Below, in pieces: positions 1-5,173 of a stretch of 5,173 nucleotides of DNA. The notes beneath the pieces were generated by a model. The model was given only the letters and a program-made list of their open reading frames with translations. It was not told where the DNA came from and ran no database searches. Source of the DNA: an uncultured Lachnospiraceae bacterium (GTDB taxonomy: Bacteria; Bacillota; Clostridia; Lachnospirales; Lachnospiraceae); assembly GCA_945836565.1 (NCBI GenBank), contig CAMALN010000136.1, positions 1-5,173 of the forward strand, given 5' to 3'. Made by a program: the position numbers and the translations under genes. Within the stretch, counting starts at the first letter, position 1. The number at the start of each line of letters is the position of its first letter.

Positions 1-24
1 GCTTGTAAACAGGAATGTTTTAGG

Positions 25-53
25 TTGTCTGTAAGGAATATTTGTGATAACAT
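25..53 (+). promoter_or_regulatory. Possible sigma-A promoter with extended -10
   Basis: A TTGTCT box (25-30) lies 17 bp before TAACAT (48-53), and the -10 is preceded by TG one base upstream (45-46), giving an extended -10 pattern TGnTAnnnT. Each hexamer matches the consensus at four of six places. Transcription would then start near position 60, inside the dyad at 49-89. It would serve the chorismate mutase gene and probably the pyrimidine genes behind it. This is a pattern match in AT-rich DNA; the real promoter could lie upstream of the window. Confidence 0.35.
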
Positions 54-89
54 AATTAGGTATGGCGTTTTGTCATACCTAATTATGTT
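49..89 (+). promoter_or_regulatory. Perfect 16-bp inverted repeat (hairpin or operator) before the first gene
   Basis: The arm AACATAATTAGGTATG (49-64) is the exact reverse complement of the arm at 74-89, with a 9-base centre GCGTTTTGT (65-73) that can add a C-G pair flanked by two G-U pairs. As RNA it would be a long stable stem although AT-rich. Four T residues (88-91, the first two within the stem) follow, and the ribosome site begins at 92. It may be a weak intrinsic terminator of an upstream gene, a leader hairpin affecting translation of the first gene, or a DNA operator, since its left arm overlaps the possible -10 box. The structure is certain; its role is not. Confidence 0.8.
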
Positions 90-91
90 TT

Positions 92-97
92 GGAGGG
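92..97 (+). promoter_or_regulatory. Ribosome binding site of the chorismate mutase gene
   Basis: GGAGGG sits 4 bases before the ATG at 102. It decides the start: an in-frame TTG at 90 would lie before this site and have no ribosome site of its own. It begins only 2 bases after the right arm of the dyad, so folding of that dyad could affect ribosome access. Confidence 0.85.
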
Positions 98-101
98 CAT
101 T

Positions 102-641
102 ATGGATTTAGCGGAGATAAGAAATAAGATAAACGACATAGATAATGAGCTGATAAAGCTGCTGAATGAGAGAATGATATGTGCCGAAGAGGTTGCACAT
201 ATAAAGCTTGAAACCAAGGATTGTATATATAAGCCTGCAAGAGAAAAGGAAATCTGTGGAAGATTTGAAGCAGAAGCGGGGAAAGCAGGCAGAATGGTTA
301 TAAAATCAGTAATGCGTAACAGCAGATTCATGCAGTATGGAATGTATGTTGATAATGAAAATGTAGATTGCGACTTTATACAGAGTATAGATGATGATAA
401 CAGGGAAGTATTTTTGCATGGTGGTAAGCTTGTGCTTATGCTGGAGGCAGATGAAACCGGTGCGAAAGGACTTACTACAGAAGACATATTGATGCTTTCG
501 GCTGAATCCGGACTTGAGATAAAAAATATAGGATTTTACAAGAAAACCATAGAACTGGAAATATTGGTCGATGATACTGATGAAAGCAAGAAGAATGCGT
601 ACATACTTGCATATATGCTTTATATGGAGACTATACACTAA
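102..641 (+). CDS. Chorismate mutase (AroQ type) with extra C-terminal domain
   Basis: A 179-aa cytoplasmic protein. Residues 1-82 form a three-helix AroQ chorismate mutase, which converts chorismate to prephenate on the way to phenylalanine and tyrosine. Aligned by eye with the E. coli P-protein, the active-site residues R11, R28, K39, R51, E52, S84 and Q88 correspond to R7, R24, K35, R47, E48, S74 and Q78; D48 is replaced by K44. The loop between helices 2 and 3 is shorter than in E. coli. Residues 83-179 are not prephenate dehydratase or dehydrogenase. Residues 109-176 have alternating strand and helix character (LVLMLEAD, then a helix ending in ESGLEI, then IELEILVDD, then a last helix), which resembles a diverged ACT amino-acid-binding domain; this is inference. 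The gene ends 24 bp before pyrC and probably shares its transcript. Start chosen by the GGAGGG site. Sure of the mutase fold, less sure of activity. Confidence 0.8.
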   Translation: MDLAEIRNKINDIDNELIKLLNERMICAEEVAHIKLETKDCIYKPAREKEICGRFEAEAGKAGRMVIKSVMRNSRFMQYGMYVDNENVDCDFIQSIDDDNREVFLHGGKLVLMLEADETGAKGLTTEDILMLSAESGLEIKNIGFYKKTIELEILVDDTDESKKNAYILAYMLYMETIH

Positions 642-665
642 AAATGTGAGTAAAGAGGTGACATT

Positions 666-2069
666 ATGCTTATTATATTAAATGGACATGTTGTAGACCC
701 TGAGACAGGGCTTGATGAAATAGCTGATGTTCAGATTGTCCGGGGACGCATTAGCAGGATGTATATCCATAATATAGGAGAACATTACGGTACAGATAAA
801 TTTGATGACAGGGATTGGAAGAAGCATGTATATAATCCTTATAACAATGAGGATATAGAAAACGTGCCTGATAAAAACGAGAGAATCGAGGTTATTGATG
901 CAAAGGGTATGTATGTTCTGCCGGGATTTGTAGATTTACATGTGCATCTTAGAGATCCGGGACTTACGTATAAGGAGGATATAGCTACAGGCTCAAGGGC
1001 AGCAGCAAGAGGTGGAGTAACTACAATCTGTGCTATGCCGAATACTAAGCCGGTGGTTGATAACGTTGAGACATTAAAATATGTATTGGATAAGGCTGAG
1101 AAGGAGGCTGTTGTACACGTGAAGCAGCTTTCGGCTATTACAAAGGGCATGGAGGGCAAGGAGCTTGTGGATATGCAGGCTATGCTTGATGCCGGTGCGG
1201 TTGCATTTTCAGAGGATGGAAAGTCTGTTATGGATGTGAGGCTTTGCAGGGAAGCCTTCGAGAAAGCGGCAAGCATGGATGCGCTTATCATGGCCCACTG
1301 TGAGGATAAGGAGCTTGTAGGAAAGGGTGTGCTGAATGAAGGAGTTGCATCTGCGAGGTATGATGTGTGCGGTATCCCGAATGCAGTTGAGGATATCATA
1401 ATGGCTAGGGATATTTTCCTTGCAAATGACGCGAAGACAAGACTTCATATATGTCATTGTTCCACAAAGGGTACGGTAGAGCTTATGCGTATGGCAAAGG
1501 CATTGGGCGCAAATGTAACGGCAGAGGTGTGCCCGCATCATTTTACACTCACTGATGCGGATATAACTGAGGCAAACAGCAATTATAAGATGAATCCGCC
1601 GCTTCGTACCGAGGAGGACGTGAGAGCACTTATTGAGGGCCTAAGAGATGGTTCAATGTCTGCAATATCGACAGACCATGCGCCACATTCTGATGAGGAA
1701 AAGGCCGCTTATTTTGACAAAGCACCATTTGGAATCGTAGGACTTGAGACATCAGCGGCACTTACCTATACAGCCTTAGTAAAGACAGGACTTATATCCA
1801 TGATGGATATGGCAAGGCTTATGAGCTACAATCCGGCGAAGATAATTGGTATCGATGAGGATTATGGTAAGCTTGCATTAGGAGCCAGAGCTGATATAGC
1901 TATATTTGATCCTGATGAGGAATGGGTGGTTGACACAGCTGAATTTGCATCAAAGGGACACAATACTCCATATGAGGGCAAGACACTTCAGGGAAGAGTT
2001 AAGGCCACTATAGTACATGGAAGGCTAGTATATTCAGACGGCATAGAAGCCATAAATGAGGATATATAG
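666..2069 (+). CDS. pyrC: Dihydroorotase, class I
   Basis: Zinc amidohydrolase of 467 aa that cyclises N-carbamoyl-L-aspartate to L-dihydroorotate, third step of UMP synthesis, cytoplasmic. The metal-site residues are visible: H92 and H94 in DLHVHLRDPG, D184 in FSEDGKS, H211 in MAHCED, H264 in HICHCS and D337 in STDHAPHS. Substrate-site motifs MPNT (124-127) and NPPLR (310-314) are present, as is the usual C-terminal end (SKGHNTPYEGKTLQGRV). All six metal-site residues are shifted by 33 from the B. anthracis class I numbering I recall (59, 61, 151, 178, 231, 304). So the extra length lies before H92: residues about 34-71 are a hydrophilic, charged insertion in the N-terminal beta domain. The frame is unbroken through it. 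GAGGTG at 655-660 supports the ATG. It is followed by pyrF after 39 bp. Confidence 0.96.
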   Translation: MLIILNGHVVDPETGLDEIADVQIVRGRISRMYIHNIGEHYGTDKFDDRDWKKHVYNPYNNEDIENVPDKNERIEVIDAKGMYVLPGFVDLHVHLRDPGLTYKEDIATGSRAAARGGVTTICAMPNTKPVVDNVETLKYVLDKAEKEAVVHVKQLSAITKGMEGKELVDMQAMLDAGAVAFSEDGKSVMDVRLCREAFEKAASMDALIMAHCEDKELVGKGVLNEGVASARYDVCGIPNAVEDIIMARDIFLANDAKTRLHICHCSTKGTVELMRMAKALGANVTAEVCPHHFTLTDADITEANSNYKMNPPLRTEEDVRALIEGLRDGSMSAISTDHAPHSDEEKAAYFDKAPFGIVGLETSAALTYTALVKTGLISMMDMARLMSYNPAKIIGIDEDYGKLALGARADIAIFDPDEEWVVDTAEFASKGHNTPYEGKTLQGRVKATIVHGRLVYSDGIEAINEDI

Positions 2070-2108
2070 TAAATTTTTTAGAATTAATATAAAACGGAGG
2101 AAAAAAGA

Positions 2109-3032
2109 ATGATTAACAAGCTTATTGCAAATATTACCAAGACAAATGCACCTATAGTAGTAGGTCTTGACCCTATGCTTAATTATGTTCCTGAGTATAT
2201 CAAGGAGGCTGCATTTGCAGAGTATGGTGAGACATTAAAGGGCGCGGCAGAGGCAATATGGGTATATAACAAGGGAATAATAGATGCAACCTATGATTTG
2301 ATACCTGCTGTTAAGCCACAGATAGCTATGTATGAGCAGTTTGGTATAGAGGGACTCATTGCATTCCACAAAACCTGTGAGTATGCAAAGGAAAAAGGTC
2401 TTGTAGTAATCGGTGATATCAAGAGAGGTGATATTGGTTCAACCTCTACGGCATATGCAGTAGGTCATCTTGGACACGTTCAGGTGGGAAGCAATAAGCT
2501 TGCTGGCTTTGACGAGGATTTCGTAACTGTTAATCCATATCTTGGCTCTGACGGAGTTAAGCCATTTGTTGATGTGTGTAAGGAAGAGGGTAAGGGTATA
2601 TTCGTGCTTGTCAAGACCTCAAATCCATCTTCCGGAGAGTTCCAGGACAGAATTATAGACGGAAGACCGCTCTACGAGCTCGTTGCAGAGAAGGTTGTGG
2701 AGTGGGGAAGTGAGTGCATGGGCAATGGATACAGCAATGTAGGCTGTGTAGTAGGTGCTACTTATCCTGAGATGGGTAAGGTTCTCCGTAAGCTTATGCC
2801 AAATACTTATATCCTCGTTCCGGGCTATGGCGCACAGGGCGGAAAGGCAGAGGACCTTGTTCACTACTTCAATGAGGATGGATTGGGCGCAATCGTTAAC
2901 TCTTCAAGAGGAATTATCGCTGCATATAAGCAGGATAAGTATGCAGGCTTTGGTGAGAAGGCATATGCTGATGCGAGCCGTAAGGCAGTGGTAGATATGA
3001 TAGCTGATATAAACGGAGCTCTCGGTAAGTAG
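2109..3032 (+). CDS. pyrF: Orotidine 5'-phosphate decarboxylase, long (type 2) subfamily
   Basis: A TIM-barrel enzyme of 307 aa that decarboxylates OMP to UMP, the last step of the pathway. The catalytic Asp-Lys-x-x-Asp motif is GDIKRGDIGST, with D103, K105 and D108. D21 in VGLDP and K69 in AVKPQ fit the other active-site acid and lysine. The phosphate grip is visible as VPGYGAQGG (237-245) and as R267 in NSSRG. The length and the KRGDIGST form of the motif match the longer type 2 subfamily (about 270-310 aa) rather than the 230-aa type of E. coli and Bacillus. GGAGG at 2096-2100 lies 8 bases before the ATG. The gene sits between pyrC and pyrK; its stop codon is part of the pyrK ribosome site, so the two are tightly linked. 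Confidence 0.95.
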   Translation: MINKLIANITKTNAPIVVGLDPMLNYVPEYIKEAAFAEYGETLKGAAEAIWVYNKGIIDATYDLIPAVKPQIAMYEQFGIEGLIAFHKTCEYAKEKGLVVIGDIKRGDIGSTSTAYAVGHLGHVQVGSNKLAGFDEDFVTVNPYLGSDGVKPFVDVCKEEGKGIFVLVKTSNPSSGEFQDRIIDGRPLYELVAEKVVEWGSECMGNGYSNVGCVVGATYPEMGKVLRKLMPNTYILVPGYGAQGGKAEDLVHYFNEDGLGAIVNSSRGIIAAYKQDKYAGFGEKAYADASRKAVVDMIADINGALGK

Positions 3033-3036
3033 GAGG
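3031..3036 (+). promoter_or_regulatory. Ribosome binding site of pyrK overlapping the pyrF stop
   Basis: AGGAGG shares its first two bases with the TAG stop of pyrF and lies 6 bases before the pyrK ATG. Ribosomes finishing pyrF end on the site used to start pyrK, which favours translational coupling. Confidence 0.85.
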
Positions 3037-3042
3037 AACGCT

Positions 3043-3807
3043 ATGAGCAAGATTAAGATAAAGGCTAATATTTTAAGACAGGAAATGATAGCCGGGAATG
3101 TATTTTCTATGGTTATTCAGGCTAAGGAGATAGCTACGCAGGCAGTACCGGGACAGTTTGTGGATTTGTATAGTGCTGATGGCAGTAAGCTTCTCCCAAG
3201 ACCTATAAGCCTATGTGAGATAGACAGAGAGCAGGGAACCTTAAGACTTGTATACAGGATAGCCGGAAAGGGTACAGCAGAGTTTTCGACACTCACCTCT
3301 GACCACACTATAGATGTTCTCGGACCATTGGGGAACGGATTTAAGAAAGAGGGGAAGAAGGCTATAATCATCGGTGGAGGAATAGGAATCCCGCCAATGC
3401 TCCAGCTTGCTAAGGAGCTTGATTGTGAAAAGTCGATTGTCCTTGGATATAGAGATGAGGAATTTTTATCAAGCGAGTTTAAGCCATACGGTGATGTATA
3501 TATGTCAAGTGATAATGGCGAGTTCGGTGTAAAGGGAACAGTAATGGATGCTATAAGAGAGTATGGTATCGAGGGTGATATCATATATGCCTGTGGTCCG
3601 ACACCTATGCTTAGAGCTATAAGAGAATATGCGATTGAACATAATATAAAGGCGCAGATATCACTTGAGGAAAGAATGGCCTGTGGTGTCGGTGCATGTC
3701 TTGCCTGTGTATGTAAGAGCAGGGAAGTAGATGACCACTCTATGGTTCATAACAAGAGAGTGTGCAAGGACGGACCGGTATTCTATGCTGAGGAGGTGGA
3801 GCTGTAA
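3043..3807 (+). CDS. pyrK: Dihydroorotate dehydrogenase B, electron transfer subunit
   Basis: A 254-aa iron-sulfur flavoprotein that passes electrons from the FMN of PyrD through a [2Fe-2S] cluster and FAD to NAD+. Domains in order: an FAD-binding barrel (about 1-100) with the RPISL motif at 53-57; a nucleotide-binding domain (about 105-205) with GGGIGIPP at 111-118 and CGPTPM near its end; and the C-terminal cluster loop with ligands C214, C219, C222 and C241 (pattern C-x4-C-x2-C-x18-C). C224 is an additional cysteine beside the cluster. Length and order of domains are normal for the family. The gene overlaps pyrD by one base (TAATG), and the two products form the PyrD2-PyrK2 complex in characterised relatives. 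Presence of PyrK implies an NAD+-linked, not quinone- or fumarate-linked, dihydroorotate oxidation. Confidence 0.95.
   Translation: MSKIKIKANILRQEMIAGNVFSMVIQAKEIATQAVPGQFVDLYSADGSKLLPRPISLCEIDREQGTLRLVYRIAGKGTAEFSTLTSDHTIDVLGPLGNGFKKEGKKAIIIGGGIGIPPMLQLAKELDCEKSIVLGYRDEEFLSSEFKPYGDVYMSSDNGEFGVKGTVMDAIREYGIEGDIIYACGPTPMLRAIREYAIEHNIKAQISLEERMACGVGACLACVCKSREVDDHSMVHNKRVCKDGPVFYAEEVEL
3791..3798 (+). promoter_or_regulatory. Ribosome binding site of pyrD inside pyrK
   Basis: AGGAGGTG lies within the last codons of pyrK, 8 bases before the pyrD ATG, which itself overlaps the pyrK stop by one base. This layout suits equal production of the two subunits. Confidence 0.85.
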
Positions 3808-4715
3808 TGGGAATTAATACTAAGGTTAACATAGCGGGAGTTGAGCTTAAGAATCCTATAACTGTAGCTTCAGGTACCTTTGGTTCAGGTATGGAATATG
3901 ATGAGTTTGTTGATCTTAACAGACTCGGTGCAGTTACAACAAAGGGTGTTGCAAATGTTCCGTGGCCGGGTAATCCTACACCGAGAGTGGCTGAAACCTA
4001 CGGCGGAATGATGAATGCGATAGGTCTTCAGAATCCGGGTATAGATGTGTTTGCAAAGAGAGATATACCATTTCTCAGGACAAAGGATACGAAGATAATA
4101 GTAAATGTATGCGGAAAGAGTACTGAGGATTATATAGAGGTTGTAGAGAGGCTTGCAGATGAGGACGTGGATTTGCTTGAGATAAATGTATCGTGTCCGA
4201 ACGTAAAGGAAGGCGGAATTGCATTCGGACAGGATCCAAAGGCTTTGTACGACATTACCAAGGCTATCAAGGCTAAGGCAAAGCAACCTGTTATCATGAA
4301 GCTTTCACCAAATGTAACGGATATTACTATTATGGCTAAGGCTGCCTGTGAGGCCGGAGCTGATGCACTGTCATTGATAAACACAATTACAGGTATGAAG
4401 ATAGATGTAAACAGACGTACATTTGCTGTTGCGAATAAGACAGCAGGCGTATCCGGACCTGCCATTCATCCTATAGCAGTGAGAATGGTTTATCAGGTGG
4501 CAAATGCAGTTGATGTTCCTATAATCGGAATGGGCGGTGTAATGAATGCAGAGGATGCATTGGAGCTTATAATGGCCGGAGCATCGGCAGTTGCCGTAGG
4601 TACAGCCAATTTCAACAATCCATATGCTACGATAGAGATTATCGATGGTATAGAAAAATATATGATTGACAATAATATATCTGATATAAACGAATTAATT
4701 GGATGTGTTAAATAA
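3807..4715 (+). CDS. pyrD: Dihydroorotate dehydrogenase B, catalytic subunit (class 1B)
   Basis: An FMN-containing TIM barrel of 302 aa that oxidises dihydroorotate to orotate, the fourth step of UMP synthesis, in the cytoplasm. The catalytic cysteine is C130 in NVSCPNVKEGG; a cysteine here marks class 1, while class 2 enzymes have serine. FMN and substrate residues are visible: K46 in TTKGV, N69-NAIGLQN-region loop, K165 in MKLSPNV, N192 in LINTITG, GMGGVMNAEDA (241-251) and the phosphate loop near AVGTANF. SCPNVKEGG and the adjacent pyrK place it in class 1B rather than the fumarate-using 1A. Length is normal. The ATG is fixed by the AGGAGGTG site inside pyrK and the one-base overlap. The usual next gene in many clostridial operons, pyrE, is not here; a small membrane protein follows after 48 bp. 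Confidence 0.96.
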   Translation: MGINTKVNIAGVELKNPITVASGTFGSGMEYDEFVDLNRLGAVTTKGVANVPWPGNPTPRVAETYGGMMNAIGLQNPGIDVFAKRDIPFLRTKDTKIIVNVCGKSTEDYIEVVERLADEDVDLLEINVSCPNVKEGGIAFGQDPKALYDITKAIKAKAKQPVIMKLSPNVTDITIMAKAACEAGADALSLINTITGMKIDVNRRTFAVANKTAGVSGPAIHPIAVRMVYQVANAVDVPIIGMGGVMNAEDALELIMAGASAVAVGTANFNNPYATIEIIDGIEKYMIDNNISDINELIGCVK

Positions 4716-4738
4716 ATGCAGATTTATAAGTATATAAG

Positions 4739-4753
4739 CATTCGGTACGAATG
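4739..4753 (+). repeat. Small inverted repeat between pyrD and the membrane protein gene
   Basis: CATTCG and CGAATG form a perfect 6-bp stem around a GTA loop, just before the ribosome site of the next gene (GAGGAGAGG, about 4753-4761). There is no T-run after it, so it does not look like a terminator. A stem this short can occur by chance; it could slightly affect initiation of the downstream gene. Confidence 0.35.
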
Positions 4754-4763
4754 AGGAGAGGTT

Positions 4764-5096
4764 ATGGCCAGAGCAGGTTTTAGAAAACGAAGATATTATT
4801 TTACTGATAAGTCAATAGCAGTAGATACAGTTATTGCCTTTGTTCTTGGGGGAATAGCTCTTGCTACGGAGATAATCGGTATATGTGTGTCTATAGCTAC
4901 AAAGGGACATACACCGGAGATATTTGCGGTTCTATATATCTGCTCATTTATCCTTTCCATTGTGGGCTTTGTATTTGCAGGGTATGGCAAGATGGCCCAG
5001 GAGGGTGGAGTGAGAAGTAAAAGATGGTCCCACGTTGTATGCGGACTAGCTTTTATAATACCTATCGCAATTATTGTAAATGGATTATTAAAGTAA
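4764..5096 (+). CDS. Small three-helix membrane protein, DUF6142-like
   Basis: A 110-aa protein with a basic N-terminus (several R and K in residues 3-10), then FTDK at 13-16, and three hydrophobic segments at about 20-45, 52-73 and 89-108. The loop between segments 2 and 3 is positively charged (K76, R84, K86, R87). The N-terminal FTDK motif, the size and the end VNGLLK resemble the DUF6142 family of clostridial membrane proteins, recognised from memory and of unknown function. There is no signal-peptide cleavage site; it should sit in the cytoplasmic membrane. By the positive-inside rule the N-terminus and the loop after helix 2 would both be cytoplasmic. GAGGAGAGG precedes the ATG. The gene lies 48 bp after pyrD and 14 bp before the next gene, so it is probably cotranscribed, but nothing in it suggests a pyrimidine role. 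Confidence 0.8.
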   Translation: MARAGFRKRRYYFTDKSIAVDTVIAFVLGGIALATEIIGICVSIATKGHTPEIFAVLYICSFILSIVGFVFAGYGKMAQEGGVRSKRWSHVVCGLAFIIPIAIIVNGLLK

Positions 5097-5110
5097 TCGG
5101 AAGGAGCAGC

Positions 5111-5173
5111 ATGCGAGATTACAGACAGGAATTGGACGCAGCTTTAGCAGAGAGATTAGAGCTTGCGTCAGAC
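5111..5173 (+). CDS. Start of an unidentified gene, cut by the window end
   Basis: Only the first 21 codons are present, reading from an ATG preceded by GGAAGGAG (5099-5106) and still open at the edge. The visible residues (MRDYRQELDAALAERLELAS and one more) are hydrophilic, rich in E, A, L and R, and look helical; there is no signal peptide or membrane segment at the N-terminus. It starts 14 bp after the membrane protein gene, on the same strand, and probably belongs to the same transcript. The product cannot be recognised from this fragment. Confidence 0.7.
   Translation, partial: MRDYRQELDAALAERLELASD

Noticed and set aside
2..34. Possible tail of an upstream protein ending in TAA at 32-34 (last residues LVNRNVLGCL)
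   Set aside because: Ten codons are too few to show coding. It is possible, and would make the dyad at 49-89 a candidate terminator, but it cannot be supported from this window.
90..101. Upstream TTG start adding four residues to the chorismate mutase
   Set aside because: The GGAGGG ribosome site lies inside this stretch and is correctly spaced for the ATG at 102; the TTG has no site of its own.
839..1541. Long minus-strand reading frames opposite pyrC
   Set aside because: They are rich in Ser, Cys and Thr as expected from the reverse strand of a real gene, and no ribosome site or homologous motif is seen. The same holds for the minus-strand frames opposite the other genes.
2070..2108. T-run after the pyrC stop as a terminator
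   Set aside because: The run of six T is not preceded by a stem of useful length; only a 4-bp AATT pairing is found, and the pyrF ribosome site follows at once.
2755..2994. Plus-strand 79-aa reading frame inside pyrF
   Set aside because: It lies in another frame of a well-conserved enzyme gene, has no ribosome site and an implausible composition.
4699..4730. Promoter (TTGGAT and TTTATA or TATAAG) before the membrane protein gene
   Set aside because: The hexamers are weak and spacing is 18-20 bp in an AT-rich stretch; not enough to call.
4716..4754. Twelve-codon reading frame starting directly after the pyrD stop (MQIYKYISIRYE)
   Set aside because: It has no ribosome site, is very short and ends within the ribosome site of the next gene; most likely chance.

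Overview
The window is a compact block of plus-strand genes from a moderately AT-rich Firmicute. Strong AGGAGG-type ribosome sites before every gene, heavy use of AGA, ATA and GGA codons, the NAD-linked PyrD/PyrK type of dihydroorotate dehydrogenase and a DUF6142-like membrane protein all point to a clostridial, probably Lachnospiraceae, genome. This placement is inferred from content; no marker gene is present.

Layout: positions 1-101 are a short leader with a near-perfect 16-bp dyad (49-89) and a possible promoter overlapping it. Next comes a chorismate mutase-like protein of 179 aa (102-641), then four de novo pyrimidine genes: pyrC (dihydroorotase, 666-2069), pyrF (orotidine 5'-phosphate decarboxylase, 2109-3032), pyrK (electron-transfer subunit, 3043-3807) and pyrD (class 1B dihydroorotate dehydrogenase, 3807-4715). 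A 110-aa three-helix membrane protein (4764-5096) follows, then the first 21 codons of another gene that runs off the end (5111-5173). All gaps between genes are 48 bp or shorter and no convincing terminator separates them, so one transcript is likely from the first gene to the right edge.

Function: PyrC closes carbamoyl-aspartate to dihydroorotate, PyrD with PyrK oxidises it to orotate using NAD+, and PyrF decarboxylates OMP to UMP. The step between them, orotate phosphoribosyltransferase (PyrE), is absent, as are aspartate transcarbamylase and carbamoyl-phosphate synthase; they must lie elsewhere if the pathway is complete. The enzymes look intact, with metal, flavin, iron-sulfur and catalytic residues in place.

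Most of the window is ordinary housekeeping biosynthesis; I do not see a new defence, mobile or RNA system. The unusual points are the strong dyad directly before the first ribosome site, the chorismate mutase with an unassigned (possibly ACT-like) C-terminal half at the head of a pyrimidine operon, an insertion of about 33 residues near the N-terminus of PyrC, and a small membrane protein directly after pyrD where no pyrE is found.
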